Of a stretch of DNA of 64,000 nt, positions 23,175-36,648 are shown one piece after another. The position numbers were made by a program, and so were the translations under genes. The first letter of the stretch is position 1; each line of letters opens with the position of its first letter. The DNA is taken from assembly GCF_014633365.1 (NCBI RefSeq), contig NC_068347.1, forward strand, positions 22,342,433 through 22,406,432, given 5' to 3'. This stretch comes from Diospyros lotus (Eukaryota > Streptophyta > Magnoliopsida > Ericales > Ebenaceae). The notes below the pieces were generated by a model that saw only the letters and a list, made by a program, of their open reading frames with translations, was not told the DNA's origin and searched no databases.

Positions 23175-25575
23175 CCTGATTTGCCTTTGCATATGCATTT
23201 TGCTTTTTTCTCTCTTGCTTGTTTTGGGACTTTGACTTAACGACAATGTAGTCAAAGCCCTAGTCTGCCGATTGAGAAGATTGGACACCACTCTCATCAT
23301 CATAGGCCCATATAGATGACCCATTACCCACCATATCCTACTTAGCCATAATCCCCGCATCCCTCATACATTGAAAATCCCTAGTAGACGGAAATCCATT
23401 TCTTCCATAAAAATAGGACTAAAATGCGTTGCCGTCGGTCGCTAGCACTTCTCAGATCACTGGGATAAGCAGCATTCGCCTGATTAGCAATCTTGATTAA
23501 TGACCCACTTGGCTTAGCCTTTTCTCAACTCGTTTCACTATCATTACCTCTTTTCATCACTTAACCCCTAGCTGGATTCTAACTTACCTTATCAGGGTTC
23601 CTAGGGCATTTATCATGGGAATGACTGAAGACCTTACACTGACTATAGCTCGACGAAACCCCCTGACACTCCACCAGGAACCTTAAGAATTTAGGCTTTC
23701 CTAAACCTTCATCAAGGCTCTAATCCATGGTAACAAATTTGGGAAAATTCGAAGAAACATCCATCTCAACACACACCCATGCAAATCCCATTCTAAAATG
23801 GTCCTTGGTCATGAATCTGCATGAATGGGACACCCAAGAACACTCGCAATAGTGGTAATACCCTACTCGTGCCATCATTCAAGAAGGATATTAAAAATTT
23901 TAACATATATTGGCAACAAGAAGTGAGCTTCCTTAGATAGATCCAAACCCACCTCCCAAATTTTCAAAATCAACGAATGCCTCGCAAAATGCCAAGGCCT
24001 ACCATAAAAAACACTCAACATATTGATTTCGTTATCAAAACAAAATAAAAAAACACCTAGAGTTATTAGATAAAGCCTCAATCAAGCCAAAACATTGCCA
24101 TAAACGACGAGCAATAGACTACACCACCTGGAATGGAAGACACTTGTTAACAAAATAACCAATTAACGTATTCTGCCAATACTTCACCCCTTCATTTATA
24201 ACATCCTTTGAAAATCACACTATAGGCCCATTCTCAAAAGAATTAATTGACGGATAATACTTTAATTTCCTAAGCATCCAAACTCTAGGAGACTCAACCA
24301 AGCCATCCAGAGAAACATTATTATTCTCATTGGGTCACATTCCTTGGGCATGCAAACCCTTTTCACTCATGGGCCGACCTATATCACCATTTGGATAAAA
24401 GTCCGCAATTCTGTCAACCTTTTGAGGCTTAGAAGTCGATTTACCCTCATAACCTGAATGGCCCAAACCTTTATCAGTCCCTACGTGCTTAGCATGCCCA
24501 TAACCTTTTCATCCATCAAGCAAGACACAGGGCCCATGATATGGTTGAGGCATCCTATCATGTCCCTCACTTTCTTCTGGAATCCTGTGCAATAAAGGAC
24601 AATTGACCCCTTGATTTCTTGCCGAGATCCTTGGTTCAATCGATGGATCATGCGCTGTCAGTGACGAAACCTCTGCCAAATCTTTCGACGTAAACACGCA
24701 TGACCATGTCCAACCCTCTGGCCAATCCCATTTATCGAAAAATGTTGCCTATGAAGCATCCTCACTTCTTTCCAATGAGGCCAAGGCTCTGAGGCCTTCC
24801 GACCAACCACCACACCTTCACAAACCTCCTGACCTAAGCCTTGACCCCTACAACCCATCACCAATCCTTCTGAGTCCTCTTCAAAGGTTTCCGAGCTAGA
24901 ATACCCCAAATCCAAAAATGGAAAACAATCCTCGGGTTCCCCCATGACTTTATTTTCTAAGGGCGTCAATGTGCTACCCACCAGAGATGACTCAAAAAGG
25001 GTATCCTCATAGTCCCTAGAAATATGCATTGTATTTTGAGAAGCAGCCTTACCACTCTCTTCCTTCGTTCGCCAATCACTACCTTCACCTACCGCTGGAA
25101 ATTCTGACATGCTAGTTGAACTTAGACATGCCCGAGTAACCGGAATCATATCCTCATCCCTAGTAGGATACCCACCACAATTCACCATCTCCTCATCACT
25201 AGGTTCCTCGCCACACTCATTAGAACTTAAGTAACCAGACACCAGTGAGGGTGAAGAAAATCGAAGGCTCACCTTGCCTTCATCTTTGGAAGGCGACGAT
25301 GAGCCCACTACCATAGAATCCTTCTCGTCGATCTCCTCACAACCTCTAGATGCCATACCAAACAACCGAACTTCGACCTCATCAATCTCCTCCCTGGCTT
25401 GTTGATGGATCCTACACACAAGACATCTCTCCTCGAGGGATAACTTAGGCCAAGGATCATTCAAAATGTAAGTAATCTCATACTTGACATTCTCACATAG
25501 CAAGACCTCAGTCGAACCCCCTTGGATCTTCCCTTCTTCATACATCTTCAACCACACCCTACTAGGTATTTCCAA
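23175..25575 (-). pseudogene. LINE ORF1-like (DUF4283, CCHC) relic
   Basis: Reading leftwards on the minus strand there is first an open 305-codon stretch (25575-24658), acidic and serine-rich, without a known domain. A frameshift near 24690 follows. Then come degenerate frames with the DUF4283 signature: YWQNTLIGYFVNK near 24140-24188 and FYGRPWHFARH near 24000, followed by a zinc-knuckle segment SQCKVFSHSHDKCP at 23597-23655 (zf-CCHC_4 type). This order matches ORF1 of plant L1-like elements and related DUF4283 proteins, which bind nucleic acid. Several stops and frameshifts show it is dead. No endonuclease or RT domain follows. Confidence 0.7.
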
Positions 25576-26520
25576 AACAGTTTGTTGTCGTTAAGGATCC
25601 CCTATTACCGTCATTTCCACAATTCGTAGAACCAACCACACATCCATCCACTTTTTAGATTTCAATTCGTCTAACACCACACCCAACAGAGCCACCCAGC
25701 GACACTACCAGCCACGACTGAGATCTGATCCTACCATTCCATGCATTGTCCATCCTGTAACACCCCAGCTTCTTCACGGTATTATATTATATTCTAGAAA
25801 TTTTTGTTTTTTTACTTATATAAATCATGCTAAAATCCTCAACATATCTTATAAGAATAACATTCCCAAAATAGAACTAAGGAAATGAAATGCTTAAACA
25901 TATGCGGAAGCAAGATCAGAACCTTAAGAAACCTTAAAAAATCATAACATCAACTAGTTCATACATATCATTCGATCATCATAATATTACAATAACTGAA
26001 AATAAAGCAAATTAATCTAATAGGATAACATGTCCTAGCCTTGGCTTAGGACCCATCATAATTTCCACCATGCTTACACCTCAATCACTCATTTTCCCTT
26101 TCGGTCACTCATCTCGCCTAGAACGTGTAATATTTTAGGGATAAATGTCCAACATTAGAAGATGAATCTTCTAAAAGATAGTTAAAATAATCATGAGTGA
26201 TGCATGGACATGAACAAACATATGCCTTAATGTAACTTCCCTAGCCCACCAGCCCAGCACAGAACCCTAAGCAGAATCTTGACCTATTTTCAGGATAATC
26301 TTAACGTTGCTCCATCAATTACCCTTGGAGAATTACGACTACACTATTAAGGCGATATCCCATCTCGACACAAGTATCGATATGCCAATAACATCATGCT
26401 AATGAAATATCACGAATAATGATACAACGATACATGCATAGGTATGACAAAATGCTCATATAACTTAGCCACTTTCGTGACTATTATGTTAAACATAGGC
26501 AATTTATATCATGTATAAGC

Positions 26521-29204
26521 TGTAAGCACCCCCGCCCGGATATCCCCAACCACCCGGACTACCCGAATGGGAGCGCCTACGGGAGGAGAAAGAATGAACC
26601 ACGAGACAAGAACTACCCTAGCATGCATACTCAAAATAGGAACAACGGAAGCGAAGTTAAACACATGCATGCACTACGAGTACCCCGCTAACACAGCGGT
26701 CATAAGATAAATAAATAAACACAAACTCCTGTGCCGACATACACGAGACTCGAGGAAAGATCTGGCACAGTACAAAATGATAGAGTAAACTCTACTCAAC
26801 CATCAGAGTTGACAAGGATTGACGGGACTGCCTGTACACCACACCGACTCTGCCGCTAAAAGATGACTCCCTTGCCATGGCCCACGCTGTCATTACCTGG
26901 AATGATGGAAAAACAAGGTGAGTCGAGAGACTCAGCAAGCATAAGGAAAGAAAGGCTGCAAGCTACACAAAACCAGAAATCTCAACCCAGAATAAACCCC
27001 CAGGTACACACAAGCCATGAGACGCTACAACACAATAGCATAGCATAATAAAAACATATACCGGTCCTTGGGGCCCACACAAGACACCTGGCACCCAAGT
27101 CCCATACCAACCTGTCGCTGCCCTGGACGGTAACAAATACCTCCAGCCAATCTGTGCGCGTTGTCCCGGGTCGGTACTCCCGTCACCCGTCCATGTCGGT
27201 ACTCCCGACACCTGTCCCTGTCGGTACTCCCGACAGCCGAGCCATAGGCTCCCTCGGAACGGTACTCCCGTCCGAGAACTAAATACTACCAGTATCCATG
27301 CAATGCACATAAAATGCAATGGCGTAATGAGCATCAACATGATACAAGGCGCCCATACATCCAAGCATCAGGCCGTGCTCCGCCCACATAGTAAACCACA
27401 CACGATGCATATGCCCGTGCTGGATGCAACCTGACCAAGCTAGCATGTCCGTGTCCAAGCATACTCAATAAATGAATATCCCAATATGCAACACGTACCC
27501 ATGTGCATATCAAATCATGGACAACAATATAATAAATCTAAACGTGCAGTAAATCACATACTGGCTGAGCTAATCAGCAGTGCCCGGCACCGGTCAACGG
27601 CCAGTGATAAGGAGTGTCCACCCGACGGTCCACTTCAGGGCCGTACAATAGTCTACCCCAACATCACCAACAACCGACCCCTGCCCTACTGCTCGATAAC
27701 TCTAACCGTACCATAAATAAATCCGAGAAAACTGTAAATAAACTCGATAAAATCGTACATAAATCCGCACGTCTAGAAACCTAGTTCCCAAACTGGTTCA
27801 GCATCATTCCCAAAGGAATGGGGGCGATACAAACCCCCGTAAACTCACAACAAATAAAACTCTAGAAGTCTTAGATTTAATTTACATAAACACAAATGGA
27901 TAATAATCCAACAAATAAGGCTATGCGCCGAATTAGAGTAAGGGAGGTGATAATATACAGGAAATCACGGGATCTTTCACGGGAATTAAAGATTAGGAAG
28001 AGAGGGTTAAGAGCTTGCCTTTACACGGTCGTTCCCTCCATTTCTTGCATTCCCGCTGCGAAGTAAAACGTTTAAAAACGTTTGATAACAATTAATAAAA
28101 CCCGAGGCTCACATTAATTAAATCTAACCGTATAATATAATTAATTTAGCCATCTAAATCCCACATAGGCACCTCGTAAATAAAATCCCAATAAATCTCA
28201 TATTTCTTTTAAATTAAATCATGCCCAAAACATCCATAATTCGTATAATTAATACGCAAAACCAAACCGAATTAAAGGAAGACAAGGGATTCTCCAAATG
28301 GAAATAGATCGCAAGGGTAGAGGAGAACTTGCCTCGTTCAGCTGATTACAGCGTTTCCACGCTTAAACATCACCAAACTAATACACGCTGTAAATTAGAT
28401 TAAACTCCCAAAATTAATAAAATTGAGCCCAAAATTAAATTCCAACCGTACAGATTAATTAACACATATTTCTCTACGTACCTGGCTAAATAAAACCCAA
28501 TTAAATCTTGATTAAACACTTAATTTCTCCCAAAATTTCCTTCTTCGTACTCACTGTGCGCGCTTCTTCTCCTTCCAATTTTCCTTTCTGTTTGCTAGTT
28601 CAAAATTGGGACGAAACTTTGCTGAAATCGGCCTTTAAAAAGGCAAAAGAAGAGTCACCAGACGCTGCCGCGTGGCAGCCAGCTGCTGCCACCGCCTAGC
28701 CTCAAAACGACGCCGTTTTGGGCGCTTGAGGCTTAATAAAATCCAACAAAATTCCTCCAGCGCGCGCATGCTCCCAGCCCAGCTCGATCCCGCGTCCCTT
28801 GCTTGGCCATACGCGCGCGCAACCGCCCCCGCTGCTTGCACTCTTCAACCTATATGCACACTAAATTAGTTTTAAGGTGATTCCACGGCAGCTCCGGAAA
28901 TTACATTTTAACACCCACAAGTTCCTTTAATTACACACACACCCTAATACCTATTTTCCCTTATTACACTTATACTCCAAACATCCCAGAAATTTCACTA
29001 ATTTAATTTATTTTCTTATTTCCATAAATACTTCCAAATTACTAATAATTACTATTAACACCAATTAAATTAATTAAACATAAATTTCCTATTTCCTCAA
29101 AATTACATAATTCATCATTTTTCTTAATTCCTCAAATATTCAATAATATCCTCAAACACCGGTTTGAATAATTATTATTTATTTTCAAATTTTGGGATAT
29201 TACA
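26521..29204 (-). mobile_element. Gypsy-type solo LTR (2684 bp), innermost insert
   Basis: It begins TGTAAGCACCCCCGCCCGG and ends TTTTGGGATATTACA, with a perfect target duplication TAAGC at 26516-26520 and 29205-29209. The host LTR text is continuous across it (AAATCACTCA... follows as at 21405). It is a different subfamily from its host: 27160-27260 has repeated GGTACTCCCGNC units. Polarity is inferred from its resemblance in layout to its neighbours and is less certain. Confidence 0.88.
27160..27270. repeat. Short tandem GTCGGTACTCCCG motif
   Basis: The motif (GTC)GGTACTCCCG(A/T)C recurs four times with 25-30 bp spacing inside the innermost LTR. Confidence 0.7.
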
Positions 29205-30902
29205 TAAGCTTTTGGAAAAAATCACTCATCTTCAAATTAAGATTCAAAACACCTCAAAAGCGTGTACTGCCTCGATTCAAGTGCTAAGCCTCGAAAGTTG
29301 TACAATCACTCAATTTTGAGCCACAAAGCACCCTATTCATCATATTTACTCAAATAAATATTAAAACCTATTTTTTCTCAATTTATTTCTATTTTCTCCA
29401 ATTTTTATTCACTAATATTCCAAAATAAATACCTACTTAAATATTTTCCAAATATTTTTCACAAAAATTCCTATAATAAAATTAAAAAAATCGAAATTAC
29501 CTGATAGACCACGCGCCGGCACTTGCCTAGGCTAGTGGCTGCACGTGATGATTGGCGCGTGTAACCCACATGCCGGTCATCTTCTCTAGCGCCAGCACAC
29601 CAAAAAATCTAGATTATGCTCCTGGCTTGATCTACTCGCTCAGTCGATCCTAATGGTGTATCTCTTGGCTTGAAAACACCATTGGAAGGCCTTCAATCTG
29701 CAGATTACAGGTTTGGCCAAGTAGTCTGCCTAGGTTTCTGGTGAGGCTTCAATTCTCTCTCCACACTACACGAAAGCTTTCCAAAACTTCTAGAAATGCT
29801 CTACCATCCTCAAGGATTAAAAACCCCTTATCTTTGTTGCTCGATTTACCTTCTAACATGTTCAATTTCGAGCTTCAAACTTGAAAAATTTTGGCCACTT
29901 CAACCTCTTTTTATACTCAAAATCGACCCACCAAACATTGAATCTCGCTTCATCCAAGGCCACTAACACACCCACTTGCCCTAGGTCAATCCAAATCCTT
30001 GAAAAAACCCCCTAAAAATCGATTTCAATGGCCCAAAATTTCCAGCCACTTTAGGTCAAAAGTTGGCCATTTCCATCGATGTTAAGGCCGATTGTCAGCC
30101 TAGGCCTAGCCCTGAGGTCCCTCAACCCACTTGCTTGAGTCTCCCGTGGCCGAAAGCGGTGATGAGATGGGTGGTTGGCCATGGCCGTTGGAGGTTTTTT
30201 TGGCTAATTTTCACTTTTGCCTTCTTTTAACTTTAGAAATTTCATTTCAACCCTTTCCACGAAACCCCTAGTCTTTTAATCACTTTCATTAAGACCCTCA
30301 CGTTCTAAACTTCTCATTTGACCTCTGAAGTTTCAGAAATAATGTCATTTCGACCTCCTTAAAATTTTTTCAAAAATCACACTTTGCCCCAAAATTATGC
30401 CTTGATTGCGAAACCTCTTGTTTTTATCCCGAAATCACTTAAGGGTTGTTTATTAGGCCTAATTTGACTCTTTTAAGGGTTCTGTTAACTTTTTGGAAGC
30501 CCTTTACTATAATTCAATTTTTGGCCTAATCCGAAGTTGTACCGAAAATTATCTCTGATCCGATTTATTTTAATGTCATAAATCATATCTTGAGATGTTC
30601 ATTAAGGACATACCTATTTCCTTAGGTATTTAAGCTTCCGAGCATTCCCTCTAACTGATTCAGTCATTTTCTCAGGCTACTCTAATACCGATTCCTTTTA
30701 AACTTCGTATTTCTTTCCATATACTTATTTTAAAAGTAATCCAAAAGTTTTGGATATTACACATCCTTTCCGAGGGGATCTCGCCGACAAAGTAAGCCTA
30801 GATCCTATTGGACCGATCAAACGCTTAAACCTCTCTACTTCGTTGCCTCTTTTTCTCTATACCTAGAGAGGTAAGCTATTTTCACTCTTAATTTTAGCCT
30901 AA

Positions 30903-32310
30903 AATTTTTTTATTCCACTTGAACTTTACACATCCAAGTAACATTTTGTATTCATAAATATTTATTTATTACTATTAAAGTTATATAACCATTTGAAATA
31001 TCGATACAAAATGTACCACCTGCTTAATTAGTTACAGTTTGTATATAGAAAGAAAATGAAAAGCTGTCAAAGTAAATCTTCTTTGATGAGTATTTCTTTT
31101 TTCTAATTTTGTGGTGATTTCTAGATTTTTAAGATTTTAAATTATTTGAAATTTAATCATTATTATTTTATTAATATACTATATGTACATTCTTTGAATG
31201 TATCTAGATGCATACATTGAATCGATCTAATCTAATATAATAATATTATTAAACCTATTAATTTTTTATTTCACTTGAACTTTATACATCCAAGTAACAC
31301 TTCCTAAATAAAGAGCTATCTGAGTAAATCTTCTTTGATAAATATTTCATTTTTCTAATTTTGTGGTGATTTCTAAATTTTTAAAATTTTAAATTATTTA
31401 TAATTTAATCATTATTATTTTATTAATTAACTATATGTACATTCTTTAAATGTAGTTAGGTACATACATTGAATCTATCTAATAATAATATAATCTAATA
31501 ATATTATTAACCCTAATAATTTTTTATTCCACTTGAATTTTACAAATTTAAGTAATACTTCGTATTCATAAATATTTATTACTATTAAAGTAAGTTGCAC
31601 CCATATAACTAATAAAATAGATTAGATTTAAGTTTTATCATTCATTTAAAAATTCATTGTACTTATTTTATCATCATACATTTAATTGTCTATTAGTCTA
31701 TTGCAATGAACCTAACAACAAAATAGGAATGATGTACTTTAAACTTTACACATTCAAGTAACACTTCATATTTATATTTATTGCAACTAAAGTTAGATGC
31801 ACCTATATATATATATGAAGATTAGTTAGGTGTTGCCAATTATTTGAAAGATTGAAATAGGTAAGGGTTCTAAAATTCTCTTCTTTTTCTTTTTGAATTT
31901 TATTTAACTTTTATCAAACATATGTGCTATATATTTTTGGTCCAACATATCAGATTTTATGATAATGTTTACTCTATCATTTGCAGTGGTGCAAATAAAT
32001 TTTAATACGCGCACTCAATCATTTGGTAATTTCCTATTTCATTTTTTGTTCGCTGAATCTAATATCTTTTTTGATGAGTATTTCATTTTTCTAATTTTGT
32101 GATGATTTATAGGTTTTAAAATTTTAAAATTATTTATTTTGTTAATTAACTATATGTACATTCTTTGAATGTAGGTAGGTGTATACATTGAATTTATCTA
32201 ATCTAATCTAACAATATTATTAAGCCTAATAATTTTTTATTCCACTTGAACTTTATACATCCAAGTAATATTTTGTATTTATAAATATTTATTACTATTA
32301 AAGCCACACG
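30903..32310. repeat. AT-rich tandem/dispersed repeat copies
   Basis: At least three further copies or part-copies of the 20268 repeat lie here (about 31083-31300, 31333-31590, 32050-32310), plus the right half of the split copy (30903-31010). Each contains CTAATTTTGTGGTGATTT, TATATGTACATTCTTTGAATG and CACTTGAACTTTATACATCC. No gene is seen. Confidence 0.75.
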
Positions 32311-32754
32311 CTCCATCATCTAGTAATTTTCTATTTCATTATTTGTTCAAATGCTCATAACTCAAACATAATTAACTAAATCTATGCTTATTTATTATAG
32401 AACAAAATTTGGATAAATGACTTCATTTTAAGCTTTATCTTTATAAATTCTAACTCACAATTCTATATATCCATCCAACACACCCTTAACAATTAATATA
32501 CATACTTATCTATGTAAAGCAATTACCATCTTCATAATTATACATTGCCAATTGTACTAACATAAATTTTGTACAGGTGAATATGTTGTATACAAAATCT
32601 GAAACCAATAAGAGATGATTGGATAATAAGGATTAGAACATCAAGAATGTAGGAATCAATCAATCTAAAAAATAACAATAATTTACTTAGATTGAACATG
32701 ATTTTCATCAATAAAAAGGCAAGTTAGCAATTAACAATCATATAATTTTGGATA
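32311..32754. other. Possible 5' exon/intron region of RPA1-like relic
   Basis: This is AT-rich sequence between the repeats and the LTR. If the RPA1-like relic extends left of the inserted LTR, its upstream part would be here, but translation gives only weak fragments. Nothing else is seen. Confidence 0.3.
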
Positions 32755-33001
32755 TGTAAGGGCCCTCTTTCGAATATTCTCGCTAGCATAGGATATTCGA
32801 AAGGAGGTCATCATAGAAATGATATAGAACAAATCATAAATAAATGGATAACTCATTTCATTACTAGTAGCAAAAACTAAATTAAGATTCAGTTACACTT
32901 TCAAAATCTCATGAGTTTGAGCTCGAAAGCCATACAAAATAATTAAGAAGCTCTAATGATAACTAACAAAATAAAAATCATTTCATCTCAAGTCTCACCA
33001 A

Positions 33002-35261
33002 TGTAACACCCCAACCTACTTAGGGCGTTTTATGTCTTAGAAAATTTTGAAACTTATTATATATATATATATATTTTTCTGAATTACATCATTCCTAAAA
33101 TTCCCTTAGACCTATCTAGTGCTCAGCGAAATAATTTATACACTAGATATAAATAATTTATACATCATTCTCGAAATTCCCTTAGACCTATCTAGTGCTC
33201 AGTGAAATAATTTATACACTAGATATAAATAAAATCTTATAAAGCAGAAGCTAAAATCGAACCTGATCATAGCATTACATAAACAATCGAACATAGTACT
33301 TGTTACAAAGTTCTTACGATACATTATCTTCTAAAGATAATTTAAAATGTACATAATACTTGAAATATTCATGCTACAACATAATATAGTACACTTGTTC
33401 ATTCCTCGACGACTCGTGTCGTTACACATCTTCGACTTCTGTACCATCACTGCAAGTCTCGACTAGAACGTTGAATATTTCAGGGGCAAAACTCAGATTA
33501 GATGATGAACCATCTAAGTAAGGGTACAAAATGTTTTAACATGTGTGTATGCAATGTCTTACTCATCGTAGGTGTCAACTGCACCTCTCATGCTACCTAT
33601 CATTTTTACGGCCACCTCTTTCGAAGCCAGGGTATATGGGGGCACCCTTGGTATAGTAGCAGTGTTAGTTCGTACTCCCTACGGCCACGATACATGTGAT
33701 CAATGATATCAACGTGTACATATGTATTTCATAGCTTGTCATGTGTACAGTCTACGTGATGGATACATATCAGAACATGTCAATATGATGAAAGCATTCC
33801 CGAAGATCGAGTTTAAACATAAACATTTATAATTGTATTAAACTTGTAACAATACACTTACTTTTCTCAATTAAGTTGTCTCGATAAGCGTGACGACCTC
33901 TATAAATGTGTCAACGAGCTATTTCCCAATTCTCGGGCCCCAAGGGTTCCTAAAACATTAAATTTATTCTAGAATATCAATTTCCTATTTTCTCATAATT
34001 TTCATAATTTCTCCTTATTTTCTAAGTCTTATTTCCTCAAAAATTCATAATAAATATCTAAACCTTCATTTATCCCAATTTTCCTTCACTAATATTCTTA
34101 AAATAGCATTTCTAGGCTTCTGGATTTTTCTTGTAATTTTTAGATTAAATTCCTATTTTTTCCTTATTTCCATAATAACAAAATCACTTAAATAAATAGT
34201 TAATTTAGCATTTTCTGGAAAATGTTTTCCCAAAATAAGGCATAAACAAAATTCTAGATTTTATGGAATTTTTTCAAAATTTGTGCAAAACTTTTCCTAT
34301 TTTCTTTTTTTTTTTCTTTCTTTTTCCACCTGGCGCGCGCGTGCAGGCCACGCGCCGCCTCCTCACGCTCTGGCGCGTGCGACCACACGCTGAGCCTGGC
34401 TCATCTTCTCCGGTAGCCATTTCGCCACAAGCGAGCCTGCCGCACCTCGAAGCTTCAAAATAAGCTTCTACCCCCCCTAAACCCGACCCCCCGATCTCGA
34501 AAATGGCTTCAAAATTAAAAAAAAAAAACAAAAAAAAAACAAAAAATACCTCTTTTAGGCATTCGAAGGCGCGGCTCTGGTGGTGGCGCGATTTTCTGAC
34601 AAGGCTTTGATTCCTTACTTCCGCTGCTCCGTTGGCCACCAAATGCTCCAGAAATCTTGCCTATAACGCAGGGATTAAAACTCTGCTCACCAAACTCTCA
34701 AACACTACCCCAAACACCTGATCTTTGAAGTAAAAAAATTTGATAATGGGCCTCGTTCGAACTCGGCTATTTATAGCCAAAACCCGACGTGTCTTGTCCC
34801 ATCACGGCACCCACGTGTCCTAAAAGACCATTCCTCGGCCATTTTAGCATTAATGGCCCCCCTCTCCTCTGATAGCCAATTGTAGGCGTGGCCAGAGCAT
34901 GGCCGCGCGCTTGCTCCGATTTTTTGTTGATTTTTTTTTTATATATAGTATACATATATAAGTATGTACGATTTTATCATATATAATATACATATATACA
35001 CACCACAATATAAAAATTCCTAATTTTAATACATAATATAATTTTTGGTATTTTAACTATGATTAACTATATACTTTATGTAATGAATTTAACTATGATT
35101 AAACTATATACTCTATGCAATATAAATAAATTTAATTACAATATAAATAAATATACCTTACCCTATTAAATTTACCGATAAACACTAAAATTCTACTAAT
35201 TCTCTAGGGTCTTAAAATACCAAAATTACGATTATTATTTACAGTGTCTTAGGGTATTACA
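33002..35261 (-). mobile_element. Gypsy-type solo LTR (2260 bp), nested
   Basis: It begins TGTAACACCCCAACC and ends CTTAGGGTATTACA, with a perfect target duplication ACCAA at 32997-33001 and 35262-35266. It is a family member of the LTR at 10983-13528 but on the minus strand, as shown by the reverse-complement match of 33560-33690 and TATTTATA at 34768-34775. Confidence 0.9.
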
Positions 35262-36213
35262 ACCAAAATACTAAAGAGGATCTTCAAGTTAGGACGCATC
35301 CCGTACACCACTATCTTTAGGCCTTAGTCCTACTGGACTCGCCCCCAATAATAGTTTTCCCTTTTCTTAGAATGGCAAATAAGATCAAATGAGCCACAAA
35401 ACTCAGCAAATTCTAGAAACAATGAACAATGAACATGAATCAAGAATATGGTGACACCAAAAAGAGTAATCAAGAACTCAACAGTTATATACAAGATTTG
35501 TAATTTATAACTTTATCAATTTCAATTTAAATGCATCATGTCACCATATATCACTATGCAAATGTGCATATAAATTTAATATTAGTATCAAATCTCGTAG
35601 GCTCGCAAGCCATTAATCAACACATGCCAAAGTGTATCACATAAACAAAACCTCACAATAAATATGGAGTCAACCTGTCAGGCTATGGCCACCTCGTCCC
35701 ACACCGGGTGCTCTAGGGTACCCTTTCTCTTTGCGCAAAATAATAAATGCGCGAAGATAAATAATACAATGCATCATAACATGAATATACTAACTGTGTA
35801 CAAAACGTATCATGCATTCATTTCCACATAAACATAGTGAAACTTTGTCTCACAACTATTGCCATACTTATATATATATATATATATGTCCATATCACAA
35901 TATTTGATAGTTTTCCTCTTACATCAACTATGTACACGAGACACGGTAATTATCCAGAATCTATTAAATCAATTCCCAAGAGGCTCATGAATTCTTTACA
36001 ATTTATTTAAACGAGTCCCAACTATTAATACGTATTTTAGATGTATGATTTATGTTATTCATGGGATAATAATAGCTAGATGGGATATATTCAGCTTTAT
36101 ATATATATGAGTACCACCTATAAGAAGAGAGGATTTTGTTTTCGAAACAAACAATTCCTCAAATAAGACTTCGTAATAGCCTAAAGGGTGGAGGCCTGTG
36201 ACAAGGTTGGAGC

Positions 36214-36450
36214 TTGCAACCAAGGGTTCGCAGCAAGAGTTCGAGGCAAGAGGTCACGACCAAGTGGTTAAGCAAGAGCTCGTGGAAAGAGCTCACGGCC
36301 AAGGGCTTCAGCAAGAGCTCGCGAAAAGAACTCGCGGTCAAGGGGGTTGAGCAAGAGCTCGCGGCTAGGAGCTTGAGGAATGAGCTTGCGGGAAAGAGCT
36401 CATGGCTAAGGCTTGTAACAAGAGGGCATATAGGTATGAGCTCACGGCAA
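36214..36450. repeat. GAGCTCGCGG minisatellite
   Basis: The unit AGCAAGAGCTCGCGG(C/A)AAG or a variant repeats about eight times with drift. It gives spurious frames on both strands, one of them 112 codons. Confidence 0.8.
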
Positions 36451-36540
36451 AGAGTTTGAGACCAAGCTAAGCGGGATTGATTTGAATAGAAATACATAGG
36501 CTTTTTAAAACAAAGGGTATCTACACTAAGCTACTCGTCT

Positions 36541-36542
36541 CG

Positions 36543-36578
<36 letters not shown>

Positions 36579-36605
36579 AGGGACTATCCAAATCAGGGGT
36601 ATATT

Positions 36606-36648
<43 letters not shown>
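36541..36648. repeat. Compound (TA)n(TG)n microsatellites
   Basis: One tract runs (TA)n into (TG)n at 36544-36578. A second, 30 bp away, runs (GT)n into (AT)n at 36608-36648, the same pair in mirrored order. Confidence 0.9.

Larger units (their letters stand above)
25756..30761 (-). mobile_element. Gypsy-type solo LTR (2317 bp without nested insert)
   Basis: It begins TGTAACACCCCAGC and ends GTTTTGGATATTACA, with a perfect target duplication CATCC at 25751-25755 and 30762-30766. Internal landmarks (TAACGTTGCTCCATCAATTACCC, GGCGATATCCCATC) match 21210-21260 of the neighbouring LTR, so they are one family. A TATA-like TTTTTATA at 29908-29915 supports minus polarity. It lies in the leader side of the LINE-type insertion and hosts the LTR at 26521-29204. 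Confidence 0.9.
20431..30902 (-). mobile_element. LINE-type ORF1-only insertion with nested solo LTRs
   Basis: The identical 10 bp AATTTTTTTA lie at 20421-20430 and 30903-30912, and the interrupted AT repeat is continuous across them. Removing the nested LTRs and their duplications leaves about 2.9 kb, which carries on the minus strand a single degenerate ORF1 (DUF4283 plus CCHC knuckle) and no reverse transcriptase. On the minus strand the element's 3' end runs into an A7 tract that is also part of the target duplication, as expected for target-primed reverse transcription at a T-rich site. No terminal inverted repeats are seen. It is probably a non-autonomous LINE derivative or a retrocopy. 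Confidence 0.65.

Noticed and set aside
36159..36497. 112-codon and 81-codon frames
   Set aside because: They are translations of the GAGCTCGCGG minisatellite in both directions.
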